Positions 33,374 through 42,035 of a stretch of DNA of 64,000 nt are shown piece after piece. The position numbers were made by a program, and so were the translations under genes. The stretch is from Ructibacterium sp965146665 (GTDB taxonomy: Bacteria; Bacillota; Clostridia; Monoglobales; Monoglobaceae). The DNA lies in assembly GCA_965146665.1 (NCBI GenBank), contig CBCTHE010000013.1, positions 1 to 64,000 on the forward strand, given 5' to 3'. The notes beneath the pieces were generated by a model that did no database searches, was not told where the DNA came from, and was given only the letters and a program-made list of their open reading frames with translations. How positions within the stretch are numbered: position 1 is the stretch's first letter; every line of letters begins with the position of its first letter.

Positions 33374-33583
33374 ATGGAACAGACAAAGCCAAATTTCTTT
33401 GCCAGAATTGCGAACTATTTTAAAGAAGTCAAGGCTGAACTGAAAAAGGTCGTATGGCCGACTTTCGCAAAGGTCAGACAGAACACCTTCATCGTAATCA
33501 TTTACGTTTTGATCGTGGGTCTGGTCATTTGGGGCCTGGATATGCTCTTTACCTGGGGTATGTCATTCTTTATCAATCGATAA
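33374..33583 (+). CDS. secE: Preprotein translocase subunit SecE
   Basis: 69 aa, AAAGGAGTG upstream. Short bacterial SecE: cytoplasmic amphipathic helix with FKEVKAELKKVVWPT, then one transmembrane helix (about 40-62). It stabilises SecY in the SecYEG channel. nusG follows after 33 bases. Confidence 0.95.
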   Translation: MEQTKPNFFARIANYFKEVKAELKKVVWPTFAKVRQNTFIVIIYVLIVGLVIWGLDMLFTWGMSFFINR

Positions 33584-33616
33584 TAATAGGAGGGAAGGGA
33601 TTCGTTCCCGAATATT

Positions 33617-34135
33617 ATGGCAAACGCAAAATGGTATGTGGCCCACACCTATTCCGGATATGAGAATAAGGTGATGACCGATATTCAAAAAACCGTGGAA
33701 AACCGGAACATGCATGACATCATTCAGGAGATCCGGGTGCCCATGGAAGAGGTTATCGAGATGAAGGATAACCAGAAAAAAGTGGTTGAGCGCAAGATAT
33801 ACCCCGGCTATGTTATGGTCAAGATGATCATGACGGACGAGAGCTGGTACGTCGTCAGGAATACCCGCGGCGTCACCGGATTCGTGGGACCCGGTTCCAG
33901 CCCTGTTCCTCTGACGGAGGAAGAGGTCACGAACATGGGACTTGAGCACAGAACCATTCAGCTCGACTTTGAGGTCGGCGACAACATCAGGGTGAAATAC
34001 GGACCGCTGGAAGGGTTCGTGGGCGTGATCACCGAGATCCAGATGGACAAAAAGAAGATCCGCGCCAAGGTCTCCATGTTCGGCCGTGACACCGATGTGG
34101 AGCTGGAATTCAACCAGGTGGAAGCCCTGGTATAG
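33617..34135 (+). CDS. nusG: Transcription termination/antitermination protein NusG
   Basis: 172 aa. NGN domain (KWYVAHTYSGYENKV ... PGYVMVKMIMTDESWYVVRNTRGVTGFVG) and a C-terminal KOW domain (VGDNIRVKYGPLEGFVGVITEI). It binds RNA polymerase and affects pausing and coupling. The start ATG follows AGGAGGGAAGGG by a rather long gap, but family alignment (MANAKWYVAHTY) supports it. Confidence 0.96.
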   Translation: MANAKWYVAHTYSGYENKVMTDIQKTVENRNMHDIIQEIRVPMEEVIEMKDNQKKVVERKIYPGYVMVKMIMTDESWYVVRNTRGVTGFVGPGSSPVPLTEEEVTNMGLEHRTIQLDFEVGDNIRVKYGPLEGFVGVITEIQMDKKKIRAKVSMFGRDTDVELEFNQVEALV

Positions 34136-34223
34136 CCCTGAATCCTCCGGAACAGGCCGGAGCTTGCTATGTTACCCACACGGATGATTCCGTTTATATA
34201 TTCCGGCGGTTTGCCGCCGGTCT

Positions 34224-34268
34224 GTGGGAGGGAAGGCCGCCATAGGGCGGGAATCCCGATATTACCAC
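34224..34268 (+). promoter_or_regulatory. L1-type leader motif before rplK
   Basis: GTGGGAGG, an intervening hairpin, then ATTACCAC; the same layout recurs at 34776-34810 before rplA. It resembles the L1-binding site used for autoregulation of the L11-L1 operon. A GCGG hairpin (34203-34220) precedes it. Confidence 0.5.
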
Positions 34269-34295
34269 GTTTGTGAAACAAGGAGGTGTATTGAA

Positions 34296-34721
34296 ATGGC
34301 ACAGAAAATCACAGGTTACATTAAATTGCAGATCCCTGCAGGAAAGGCGACGCCTGCCCCCCCTGTCGGCCCGGCTCTGGGTCAGCACGGCGTTAACATC
34401 ATGGATTTTACCAAGCAGTTTAATGAAAAGACACAGAAGGACGCGGGTCTGGTAATCCCGGTTGTTATCACCGTATATCAGGACAGATCCTTCACATTCG
34501 TAACCAAGACCCCCCCTGCTCCTGTTTTGATCAAGAAGGCTTGTAAAATTCAGAGCGGTTCGGGCGTCCCCAACAAGACGAAGGTCGCACAGCTGAGCAA
34601 GGCGGATCTGCAGGCGATTGCCGAGCAGAAAATGCCCGACCTGAACGCGGCTTCCATTGAAGCGGCTATGTCTATGATTGCCGGTACTGCGCGGTCCATG
34701 GGTGTTACGGTCGAGGAATAG
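34296..34721 (+). CDS. rplK: 50S ribosomal protein L11
   Basis: 141 aa from ATG 34296 (AAGGAGGTG upstream). Contains KLQIPAGKATPAPPVGPALGQHGVNIMDF and the C-terminal RNA-binding domain (GSGVPNKTKVAQL, GTARSMGV). Part of the GTPase-associated centre of the large subunit. Confidence 0.97.
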   Translation: MAQKITGYIKLQIPAGKATPAPPVGPALGQHGVNIMDFTKQFNEKTQKDAGLVIPVVITVYQDRSFTFVTKTPPAPVLIKKACKIQSGSGVPNKTKVAQLSKADLQAIAEQKMPDLNAASIEAAMSMIAGTARSMGVTVEE

Positions 34722-34775
34722 TTTCGCCCTTGGCGGAAAGAGGAATCGGCTGGCGGTTACAAGTATTTGAAAATA

Positions 34776-34810
34776 GTGGGAGGAACGCGCAAGGCGTTCT
34801 GTGAAACCAC
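34776..34810 (+). promoter_or_regulatory. L1-type leader motif before rplA
   Basis: GTGGGAGG, hairpin AACGCGC-AA-GGCGTT, then AAACCAC, ending 7 bases before the AGGAGG of rplA. It probably lets L1 repress its own translation. Confidence 0.5.
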
Positions 34811-34827
34811 CATAGGAGGATTTAACA

Positions 34828-35523
34828 TTGAAGAAAGGTAAAAAGTATCAAGACAGCGTAAAGCTGATTGAAAAGGGTAAGTTCTATGACCCTGCTGATG
34901 CCTTGGAGCTGGTTTGCAAAACCGCAACCGCAAAGTTTGACGAGACCGTCGAGCTCCATGTGAAGCTTGGCGTTGACTCCCGTCACGCTGACCAGCAGGT
35001 CCGCGGCGCGGTTGTTCTGCCCAATGGGACTGGTAAGACCGTCCGCGTTCTGGTATTTGCCAGAGAGGGCAAGGCCGACGAGGCCAAGGCCGCCGGCGCT
35101 GATTATGTCGGCGCGGAAGAGCTGGCCCAGAAGATCCAGAGCGAAAACTGGTTTGATTTTGACGTGGTTGTGGCCACCCCTGATATGATGGGCGTTGTGG
35201 GCCGTATCGGTAGAATTCTGGGCCCGAAGGGCCTCATGCCGAACCCCAAGGCCGGAACGGTTACCCCGGATGTCACCAAGGCGATTCAGGAGATCAAATC
35301 CGGTAAAATTGAGTACCGTCTCGATAAGACCAACATCATCCACTGCCCCATCGGCAAGGCGTCCTTTGGCGCTGAAAAGCTGAGCACCAACTTCAACGCG
35401 CTTATGGGCGCGGTGATCAAGGCGAAGCCGGCCGCCGCAAAGGGTCAGTACCTGAGATCTGTGACCATCGCTTCCACGATGGGCCCCGGCATCAAGATCA
35501 ACCCCAACCGGGTTGACGCGTAA
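34828..35523 (+). CDS. rplA: 50S ribosomal protein L1
   Basis: 231 aa with a TTG start (AGGAGG 7 bases upstream; no in-frame ATG fits the family N-terminus MKKGKKY). Contains the signature GRIGRILGPKGLMPNPKAGTVT and ends KINPNRVDA. Located in the L1 stalk of the 50S subunit. Confidence 0.96.
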   Translation: MKKGKKYQDSVKLIEKGKFYDPADALELVCKTATAKFDETVELHVKLGVDSRHADQQVRGAVVLPNGTGKTVRVLVFAREGKADEAKAAGADYVGAEELAQKIQSENWFDFDVVVATPDMMGVVGRIGRILGPKGLMPNPKAGTVTPDVTKAIQEIKSGKIEYRLDKTNIIHCPIGKASFGAEKLSTNFNALMGAVIKAKPAAAKGQYLRSVTIASTMGPGIKINPNRVDA

Positions 35524-35554
35524 TCCGGATTCTTGCATCTGAAAAAAATAACTG

Positions 35555-35720
35555 AATATAATTCCGCAGACAGCAGGTGGCAAAAGCCGTAAATCCTGCC
35601 GAGGATGACATTGAAAATGCTGTTGCATTCTGTCCCTCGCGGTGATCTGTGAGGGACTTTTTCATAGGTTCGGAGTGTCTGTCCGCCGGCCCCGGGTTTG
35701 TCCGGGCGGGCGATAACCAT
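35555..35720 (+). ncRNA. Ribosomal protein L10 leader
   Basis: The 237 bases between rplA and rplJ hold CCGCAGACAGCAGGTGG ... AAAGCCGTAAATCCTGCCGAGG, the conserved core of the L10 leader that binds L10(L12)4, followed by a terminator hairpin. Expected to couple rplJL expression to free L10. Confidence 0.75.
35632..35662 (+). terminator. Attenuator terminator in the L10 leader
   Basis: GTCCCTC/GAGGGAC stem with TTTTT, about 100 bases before rplJ. Confidence 0.75.
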
Positions 35721-35759
35721 GCTCCTGCGGAATCAAATGGCAGAAAGGAGGATGTTACA

Positions 35760-36371
35760 TTGCCGAGTCAAAAAGTATTAGAGAACAAAAAGGCGATCGT
35801 TGCACAGCTTACAGAGAGATTTCAAAACGCCCAGGCTGGCGTTTTGGCCGACTACAGAGGTCTTACCGTTGAGCAGGACACCGCGCTCCGCGTCAAGCTG
35901 AGAGAAGCAGGCGTCGAGTATACGGTTCTGAAAAACAATCTGACCCGCTTTGCCGCAAACGCGGCTGGGCTGGAAGAACTGGACCCCATCCTGCACGGCC
36001 CCACCGCTGTTGCCACAAGCGTTGACGACGTGGTCGCGCCGGCCAAGGTTCTGGTTGACTTTGCCAAAGACAATGAGGCGCTTGAGCTCAAGGGCGGTTT
36101 TGTCAATGGTAAGGTAATCTCCCTGGATGAGGTTAAGGTCTATGCCGCAATCCCGTCCAAAGAGGTCCTGATCTCCAAGATGCTGGGCTCTCTGCAGTCA
36201 CCCATCAGCAAGCTGGCAAGAACCTTGCAGGCTATTGTTGATGAAGAGGCTGCACCGGGCAAAAAGGCCGCCGAGGAAGCGCCTGCTGAAGCGGCAGCGC
36301 CCGCAGAGGAGGCCCCTGCGGCTGATCCGGCGCCCGCTGAGGATGCGCCTGAAGCACCTGCCGCTGAATAA
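35760..36371 (+). CDS. rplJ: 50S ribosomal protein L10 with long acidic tail
   Basis: 203 aa from TTG 35760 (AAAGGAGG 8 bases upstream; the nearby ATG 35752 is out of frame). Normal L10 core: VLENKKAIVAQLTERF, LKNNLTRFAANAAGL, LVDFAKDNEALELKGGFVNGKV. Typical L10 is about 165-175 aa; here a 30-residue Ala/Pro/Glu tail follows the L7/L12-binding helix. It anchors L7/L12 dimers in the stalk. Translation and transcription are probably controlled by the L10 leader upstream. Confidence 0.95.
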   Translation: MPSQKVLENKKAIVAQLTERFQNAQAGVLADYRGLTVEQDTALRVKLREAGVEYTVLKNNLTRFAANAAGLEELDPILHGPTAVATSVDDVVAPAKVLVDFAKDNEALELKGGFVNGKVISLDEVKVYAAIPSKEVLISKMLGSLQSPISKLARTLQAIVDEEAAPGKKAAEEAPAEAAAPAEEAPAADPAPAEDAPEAPAAE

Positions 36372-36474
36372 TTTTCGCGGCAAAGACAAGACCCCGGCAA
36401 AAGAAGCGGCAGAGCCGCGCCGCCGGGCGATAGAATACGAATAATAAAATTTTATAAAAATGGAGGATTTCATA

Positions 36475-36843
36475 ATGGCTGACGTAACAAAGATTCTTGA
36501 TGAAATAAAAGAACTGACCTTACTGGAAGTAAACGATCTGGTAAAGGCGCTGGAAGAAGAGTTCGGCGTATCCGCCGCTGCTCCTGTTATGGTTGCCGGT
36601 GCTGCTGCTGGCGGCGCTGCTGAGGAAGAGAAGACCGAGTTTGACGTCGTTCTGACCGCCGCTGGCGCGCAGAAGATCAAAGTTATTAAGGTGGTCAGAG
36701 AGATCACTGGTCTGGGTCTGGCTGAAGCAAAGGCTGTGGTTGACGGTGCTCCCAAGACTGTCAAAGAGGCTGCCGCAAAAGAAGAGGCTGAAGAGATCAA
36801 GTCCAAGCTCGAAGAGGTTGGCGCGTCTGTTGAACTCAAATAA
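36475..36843 (+). CDS. rplL: 50S ribosomal protein L7/L12
   Basis: 122 aa from ATG 36475 (TGGAGG upstream). N-terminal dimerisation helices, an Ala/Gly hinge (AAAPVMVAGAAAGGAAEEEKT) and the globular domain with KIKVIKVVREITGLGLAEAKAVVDGAPK. Recruits translation factors to the ribosome. Confidence 0.97.
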   Translation: MADVTKILDEIKELTLLEVNDLVKALEEEFGVSAAAPVMVAGAAAGGAAEEEKTEFDVVLTAAGAQKIKVIKVVREITGLGLAEAKAVVDGAPKTVKEAAAKEEAEEIKSKLEEVGASVELK

Positions 36844-36860
36844 GTTTGAATGTACTGCAA

Positions 36861-36889
36861 AAGCCCGGCTGATATGGCCGGGCTTTTTT
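36861..36889 (+). terminator. Terminator after rplL
   Basis: AAGCCCGGC/GCCGGGCTT stem with six T. It closes the ribosomal cluster; no rpoB follows. Confidence 0.9.
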
Positions 36890-36973
36890 CTGTGCATTGC
36901 AAGCAGATACTTAGGATAATTCCGGATATCCGGCGCATACTAAAAGGAACGAACATTTGAAAGAGGTGCGCCC

Positions 36974-37675
36974 ATGCTTAAACGAATTGACAGCAATCAA
37001 ATGGGAAAGAGCAGGAAAGGCTGGCTGGAGAGCTGGCACCATTTTTCCTTTGGAGAATACTACGACCCCAACAATCTGCAGTACGGTGTCCTGCGGGTGG
37101 TCAATGACGACCTGATCCAGCCCGGCGGCGGCTTTGACTTTCATGCCCACACCGACATGGAGATCATCACTTATGTGGCGGAGGGTCAGCTGACCCATAT
37201 GGACACCATGGGCAACAGCCGCGTTCTGACCCGCGGACAGGTACAGTATATGAGCGCGGGCACCGGCGTTGTCCACGGAGAATTCAACCGCGGTCCCCAC
37301 CGGGTCCGCCTCCTGCAGATCTGGGTGGTCCCGGACCGGGACGGCTATCCGCCCGCCTACGGGGATTATCAGTTCAAATGGGAGGACCGGGAGGGATGCT
37401 GGCTGCCGCTGGTATCTGACATGGAGGGCGGAGCGCCGGTTCGTATCCATCAGGATATGCGGATCTTTGCCGCATGGGCTGAGTCCGGCCATACCCTCAC
37501 CTATACCATTGGGGCCCAACGGCAGGGGTATCTGATCCAGATTGAAGGGAAGTCCGACATTGGCCGCATCCATCTCCGGCCCAGAGATGCCATGGAGATC
37601 CAGAATGAAACCATAGAGCTCCGGCCCGCCGATCCGTCCCACTATCTGCTCTTTGATATGAAGCTCGACGAATAG
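36974..37675 (+). CDS. Pirin family protein
   Basis: 233 aa. Bicupin with the pirin signature HAHTDMEIITYVAEGQLTHMDTMGN (metal-binding histidines) followed by TGVVHGEFN, and ends in a second, degenerate cupin. Bacterial pirins are quercetin dioxygenase-like or regulatory; the role in this anaerobe is unknown. AAAGAGGTGCG precedes ATG. It lies directly behind the rplL terminator and converges with the AraC-family gene. Confidence 0.88.
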   Translation: MLKRIDSNQMGKSRKGWLESWHHFSFGEYYDPNNLQYGVLRVVNDDLIQPGGGFDFHAHTDMEIITYVAEGQLTHMDTMGNSRVLTRGQVQYMSAGTGVVHGEFNRGPHRVRLLQIWVVPDRDGYPPAYGDYQFKWEDREGCWLPLVSDMEGGAPVRIHQDMRIFAAWAESGHTLTYTIGAQRQGYLIQIEGKSDIGRIHLRPRDAMEIQNETIELRPADPSHYLLFDMKLDE

Positions 37676-37728
37676 GGCGCTGCTGCGGGCGGACAGAGCC
37701 GTCAGGCAGAGCGGAAAATGCGTCGTCG

Positions 37729-38511
37729 TCACGGTCTTTGCATATATTTCTTCGGCGTTGTGTGGAATTCATTGGAAAAAGCGCGGTAGAAACTGCGCAT
37801 GGAATTGAAGCCGCTCTCCATGGCGCAGAACGTGATGCTGTTGCGGGGGTCTCCCATAAGCGTGACCGCGCTGCGCAGGCGCAGCAGGTTCAAATACTGG
37901 CTGAATCCGGTCAGAAAGCAGTTCCGGAAATACTTTGACAGATAGCTGGAACTGTAGCCCAGACTGTGTGCCAGCGTTTGCAGGGTAATCGGTTCCCGGA
38001 AGTGCGCTTCCATGTAGAACAGGATCCGGGAGGCGAGCTCTGTTTCCATCTGTGCAGGACCCGGCGCAAAGGTGAGCACCCGGTACAGTTCCCCTAAGAT
38101 CAAATAAATACAGCCCTTGACCTCCAGCGTGTTGCACTGGGGGTCAATTATTTTCTGGATCCAGGTATCCAGTCGTTTCACCGTCTCCCCGTCACAGATA
38201 AAAGGGTTGGCGGCACGCCGTTTTCCGGTCAGTGCTTCAAATTCATCCGCCATGCGTGAAGGGATGATAAAGACCTTGGACGCGGAGGCTTTGGGAGTCC
38301 TATACTGGTGCGTGTCAAAGCTCAGGGAGACCCCCAGCTCGTCTTTCTTTAAGATCCGGCGGCGGTTGTTAATCGTGAGCTCCATTTCGCCGTCCGTGAC
38401 AAAGTACAGTTCAATATGGGAATGAAAATGCGGATAGCAATAATCATTTTTATATGTATGATAATAGATCTGGTCGTGCTTCTCCCGGCCAATGGCAAAC
38501 TGCGCGCTCAT
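37729..38511 (-). CDS. AraC-family transcriptional regulator with N-terminal cupin
   Basis: 260 aa from ATG 38511 (GAGGTGG upstream), preferred over ATG 38544, which has none. The N-terminal AraC-like cupin (HFHSHIELYFVTDGEMELTIN) senses a ligand; the C-terminal 100 residues carry the double HTH (ITLQTLAHSLGYSSSYLSKYFRN and ITFCAMESGFNSMRSFYRAFSNEFHTTPKKY). It is divergent from the MATE exporter (138 bases), the likely target. Confidence 0.88.
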   Translation of the reverse strand: MSAQFAIGREKHDQIYYHTYKNDYCYPHFHSHIELYFVTDGEMELTINNRRRILKKDELGVSLSFDTHQYRTPKASASKVFIIPSRMADEFEALTGKRRAANPFICDGETVKRLDTWIQKIIDPQCNTLEVKGCIYLILGELYRVLTFAPGPAQMETELASRILFYMEAHFREPITLQTLAHSLGYSSSYLSKYFRNCFLTGFSQYLNLLRLRSAVTLMGDPRNSITFCAMESGFNSMRSFYRAFSNEFHTTPKKYMQRP

Positions 38512-38649
38512 GGAACCCACCTCAATCAGGATAAATATTGGCATGAATTAAATGGTATTTGGCATGAAAGTGACAGATGATGTCCTTATAATTATACCGT
38601 AGGTCAATTCGGCTGTCAATGCCGTTATTTTCTAAAGGGGGTCGTCAAT

Positions 38650-40023
38650 ATGCGCGAGCTGTTTCTGCCGGACAAAAATTTTCGGAATCAAGTTTTGAAA
38701 ACCGCTGGGCCGATTGCGTTTCAGAACATATCCGTTTCCCTGCTGTCCCTGATGGACACAGCGATTATCAAAAGCCTGGGAGAGGGGCCAATGGGCGCCG
38801 TTTCTTTGGCCAACCAGCTGACCTTTTTGACCAATAACATGACCTTTGGCCTGAGCAGCGGCGCGTCTGTGTACCTCTCGCGCTATCATGGCGAGCGCAA
38901 TGGCGAAAAGATTCGGGAGACGCTTTTTGTCTCAGTGTTTTTAAGCCTTTGTCTGAATCTGGCCGTGGCGCTGTTTGCCATACTGCTGCCGGGACGGGTC
39001 ATGGGAATCATGACAGACCATGGGGAGCTGATTCAAATGGGCGGACAGTATTTGCGGCTGTCGGCGGTCAGCTATCTGTGCATGGCGGTATCCTATTCCA
39101 TGACCGCCCTGTTCCGCTCAATCGGAAAAGCCCATTATGTGCTGGTACCCACCTGTATTTCCCTTGGACTGAAGACCCTGCTGAACTTTTTGCTGGTCCA
39201 TGGGGCAGGCATTTTCCCCGCGCTGGGCATTGCCGGCGCGGGCATCGCGACCGTTGTATCCAAGGCCGTGGAGCTGTCAGTCTATCTGGTGTTGTACAGC
39301 AGAACTGTGGAACCCAGCTATAAGCTGACGCTGTCCCGCTGCAGAGATATCACCTTTGCGAAGTGCCGGTCGTTTCTGAAAAAGACCTATGCGGTTGTGC
39401 TGAATGAAAGCCTGTGGGCGGTCGGGCTCTCCATGTTCAGCATTATTTTCGGAAGAATGGCTGTGACCGAAATATCAGCCCTGAATATCGCAAAGACGCT
39501 GGAGGAGCTGTTCAACTCCCTGTTCTATGGCGTGGCCATCTCCGCGGTTGTGATTCTGGGGGCGGATATTGGCGCGGGGCGGATGGAAGAGGCGAAACGG
39601 AACGCGAAACGCTTTCTGATCCTTGGGGCAGAGACCGGCCTTGTGATTCTGGTTGTTATGGCCGCCGCGGGCGGTATGATTGTGGACCGCTTTTTTGGAG
39701 GTCTGCTCCCGGAGACACGGCAGACGGCTAAGATACTGATCTTGGAGTTTGCGGTGTATATGCCCTTTCGGAGCGCGGCAAGCGCGGCGATTATGGGGGT
39801 CATGCGCGCGGGCGGGGAGAGCCGGCGCGCCATGGTCTATGACGTGCTCCCGGTCTATGCCTGGTCCCTGCCGGTCGGATTTCTTTTAGGAATGGTATTC
39901 CATCTGCCCATGGCGGTTGTTCTGCCGGCCATGTACTTCAAGCGGGTCATCAAGGCCTTTTTCTCCCTGCGCCGGGTCCTGCAGGGAAAATGGCTGAACC
40001 GCGGGGAGCCGGCGGACGCGTGA
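38650..40023 (+). CDS. MATE family efflux transporter
   Basis: 457 aa with about 12 hydrophobic segments in two homologous halves (GPIAFQNISVSLLSLMDTAII; the second half starts near FLKKTYAVVLNESLWAVGLSM). The fold and length fit DinF/NorM-like MATE cation-drug antiporters. The start ATG follows GGGGGTCGTC. The divergent AraC regulator suggests inducible expression. Confidence 0.85.
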   Translation: MRELFLPDKNFRNQVLKTAGPIAFQNISVSLLSLMDTAIIKSLGEGPMGAVSLANQLTFLTNNMTFGLSSGASVYLSRYHGERNGEKIRETLFVSVFLSLCLNLAVALFAILLPGRVMGIMTDHGELIQMGGQYLRLSAVSYLCMAVSYSMTALFRSIGKAHYVLVPTCISLGLKTLLNFLLVHGAGIFPALGIAGAGIATVVSKAVELSVYLVLYSRTVEPSYKLTLSRCRDITFAKCRSFLKKTYAVVLNESLWAVGLSMFSIIFGRMAVTEISALNIAKTLEELFNSLFYGVAISAVVILGADIGAGRMEEAKRNAKRFLILGAETGLVILVVMAAAGGMIVDRFFGGLLPETRQTAKILILEFAVYMPFRSAASAAIMGVMRAGGESRRAMVYDVLPVYAWSLPVGFLLGMVFHLPMAVVLPAMYFKRVIKAFFSLRRVLQGKWLNRGEPADA

Positions 40024-40053
40024 GGCCTGCCGGAACCTACACGGCAGGCCTCA
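40021..40053. terminator. Hairpin between convergent MATE and dehydrogenase genes
   Basis: Perfect stem TGAGGCCTGCC/GGCAGGCCTCA that includes the MATE stop codon; a second GC-rich hairpin follows. No T tract. Confidence 0.5.
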
Positions 40054-40112
40054 TGAGAGCCGCCGCGTGCGGAGCGGCCGCTCTCAAGTTCCGTTATCCA
40101 AAGATCTTTTGT

Positions 40113-41147
40113 TTAATCCACATACAGGTGCATGGGATAGGTCAGATATTCCACTGGCTGCAGCTTTTCCGCGGTGATATAGCCGCTGGGTGCGCGCAGG
40201 ACCGTGGGAATGCGGTTGACCAGCGTGGCGCAGGTATGCTCCACGGTTGCGGGCTTTTGTACAAAAAAGGCGGTGTCCGGCTCGCCGAGGATCTTCCAGT
40301 CGCACATATCTCCGTCGTCCTCGCCGTAGACCTTGCCGATGCACTGGGTCTCAATGACCGGCCCCTGGAAGGTCTCTGTGGTGACCACGGCGCTCATGCC
40401 TATACAGTTTCCCTTTGGGATGGCGGCCTTCATGGTATCGCTGTACAGGTCCCGGTCATAGAAATACGGCACGCATTTTTGGGTTTGGCTTTTGATGCTC
40501 CAGCCCATCTTATTGCAGAGCGCTTCATTGGAGTTCCAGACATAGCTGGGTTCCAGGGTCTCAGGATGGGCGATCTGCGCCTCAAACTCCGCCGGGGTCA
40601 GTCCCACGCCGTGGGCCTCTGCCAGGGCCAGACCATAGTCCTCCACATTATAGCTGATGGCGCCCTCAATGCGGTTAATCCGCTGTACCCCGCCGGCCAC
40701 ACAGCCGATCATATTGATCCAGTAGATGTCCTGCATTCCGGTACCCACAATCGTACAGCCGTTTTCCTTTGCCAGCCGGTCCAGTTTGTTGGTCAGGCAG
40801 GCGGAGGTGGTCCAGGGATAGATGGCCTCCTCTGAGGTGGTGACCACGCTGATGCCGCGGCGTGCGCATTTTTCAAAATGGGGATAGACATCCTCCAGAA
40901 AACTGAACAGCGTCACCACCGCAATATCCGCGTCACAGGAATCCAGCACCTTGTCCGCGTCGCGCTCAATCACCACGCCAAGCTTCCGGTCCAGTCCTGC
41001 ATACTCCCCCACATCCATGCCGACAATCTCCGGGTTCACGTCAATGGCGCCCACAATCTCGGCGCCCTTCTCATAGAGATACCGCAGGATATACCTGCTC
41101 ATTTTTCCGCAGCCATACTGCACCACTCTGATTTTTTCACAATTCAT
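40113..41147 (-). CDS. 2,4-diaminopentanoate dehydrogenase-like oxidoreductase
   Basis: 344 aa from ATG 41147 (AGGAGAGAG upstream). Rossmann start IRVVQYGCGKMSRYILRYL and a dihydrodipicolinate reductase-like build (VTTSEEAIYPW, GTGMQDIYW, YNVEDYGLALAEAHGVGLTP, and DWKILGEPDTAFFV near the end) as in Ord, the NAD(P)-linked 2,4-diaminopentanoate dehydrogenase of clostridial ornithine fermentation. The other genes of that pathway (oraSE, ortAB) are not nearby, so the physiological substrate may differ. Confidence 0.78.
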   Translation of the reverse strand: MNCEKIRVVQYGCGKMSRYILRYLYEKGAEIVGAIDVNPEIVGMDVGEYAGLDRKLGVVIERDADKVLDSCDADIAVVTLFSFLEDVYPHFEKCARRGISVVTTSEEAIYPWTTSACLTNKLDRLAKENGCTIVGTGMQDIYWINMIGCVAGGVQRINRIEGAISYNVEDYGLALAEAHGVGLTPAEFEAQIAHPETLEPSYVWNSNEALCNKMGWSIKSQTQKCVPYFYDRDLYSDTMKAAIPKGNCIGMSAVVTTETFQGPVIETQCIGKVYGEDDGDMCDWKILGEPDTAFFVQKPATVEHTCATLVNRIPTVLRAPSGYITAEKLQPVEYLTYPMHLYVD

Positions 41148-41221
41148 GGCTCTCTCTCCTTTCTGTTTCTTATACCAGTATATCCCACGTATGACAATTC
41201 CATGCGAAGTCCAAAAAAAAC

Positions 41222-41250
41222 TTGACATATGGGCCAAACATGGGCATAAT
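41222..41250 (+). promoter_or_regulatory. Promoter of the TlpA/CxxC/polyferredoxin operon
   Basis: TTGACA (41222-41227), 17-base spacer, CATAAT (41245-41250). Confidence 0.75.
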
Positions 41251-41287
41251 ACAAATAACAAACTGCATCAGGAAAGGAATGAACACC

Positions 41288-41884
41288 ATGACCAAATACC
41301 GACTGCTACCCATAGCCCTTGCGGCCTGCGCCCTTTTGCTGGCCGGATGCCAGGCAGAGCCCGCGCCCGCGGACAAACCGGCGGACACGTCCGCCTCCGC
41401 GCCGCAGGACGCACAGCCCAGCGGGAAAACCGCGTTTACCCGCTTTGAAGCGCAGACGCTTGCGGGGGCGGAAACAGACCAGACACTGTTTAAGGACTAT
41501 AAGCTGACGATGATCAACATCTGGGGAACTTTCTGCGGACCGTGCCTGAAAGAGATGCCCGACCTTGGCGAACTTCACCGGGAATATGCGGACAAGGGTT
41601 TCCAGGTGGTTGGCATTGTGACTGACGCCGGGGATATGAATGGGAATATCGACAGTGCCACCGTGGAAAAGGCGAAAAAGATTGTGGAGCAGACTGGGGC
41701 GGATTATACCCACCTTCTGCCCTCCAAGGATTTGATCCGCAATAAGCTGGCAACGGTGAGCAGTATTCCGGAAACCGTGTTTGTGGACGAGCAGGGACGG
41801 CAGGTCGGCCGTGCCTATACGGGGGCCATCACCAAGGCGGAATGGGCGTCTGTCATTGAATCCTTGCTGGAAAAGGTGAATTGA
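41288..41884 (+). CDS. TlpA/ResA-like thiol-disulfide lipoprotein
   Basis: 198 aa from ATG 41288; ATG 41279 is an alternative that crowds the AGGAAAGG site. Lipoprotein signal with lipobox LLAGC (Cys21), a low-complexity linker (22-45), then a thioredoxin fold with active site GTFCGPCLKEMPDL and cis-Pro in SSIPETVFV. It acts on the outer face of the membrane. It is the first gene of a tight operon with a 49-aa CxxC protein (1-base gap) and a membrane polyferredoxin, which suggests electron transfer to extracytoplasmic disulfides. Confidence 0.88.
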   Translation: MTKYRLLPIALAACALLLAGCQAEPAPADKPADTSASAPQDAQPSGKTAFTRFEAQTLAGAETDQTLFKDYKLTMINIWGTFCGPCLKEMPDLGELHREYADKGFQVVGIVTDAGDMNGNIDSATVEKAKKIVEQTGADYTHLLPSKDLIRNKLATVSSIPETVFVDEQGRQVGRAYTGAITKAEWASVIESLLEKVN

Positions 41885-41885
41885 C

Positions 41886-42035
41886 ATGACAGAGCGAAAA
41901 CGGCGCATCACAGCGGGCGTTCTGCTGCTCTGCGGCGCCGCCGTGATGGCGGGCGGCGCGGTGTTCGGCGGCGAGGCGGCAATCGTCCTGCGCAAGGCAA
42001 TCTATGTATGTCTGGAGTGTATTGGCATTGGCTGA
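41886..42035 (+). CDS. CD1871A-type small CxxC protein
   Basis: 49 aa: basic N-terminus, one transmembrane helix (about 9-30), and a C-terminus LRKAIYVCLECIGIG with the CxxC motif (CLEC) that defines the CD1871A family. ATG is 1 base after the TlpA stop codon, and the downstream polyferredoxin overlaps its end by 8 bases, so translation is coupled. It probably relays thiol/disulfide or Fe-S redox equivalents; function not established. Confidence 0.88.
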   Translation: MTERKRRITAGVLLLCGAAVMAGGAVFGGEAAIVLRKAIYVCLECIGIG

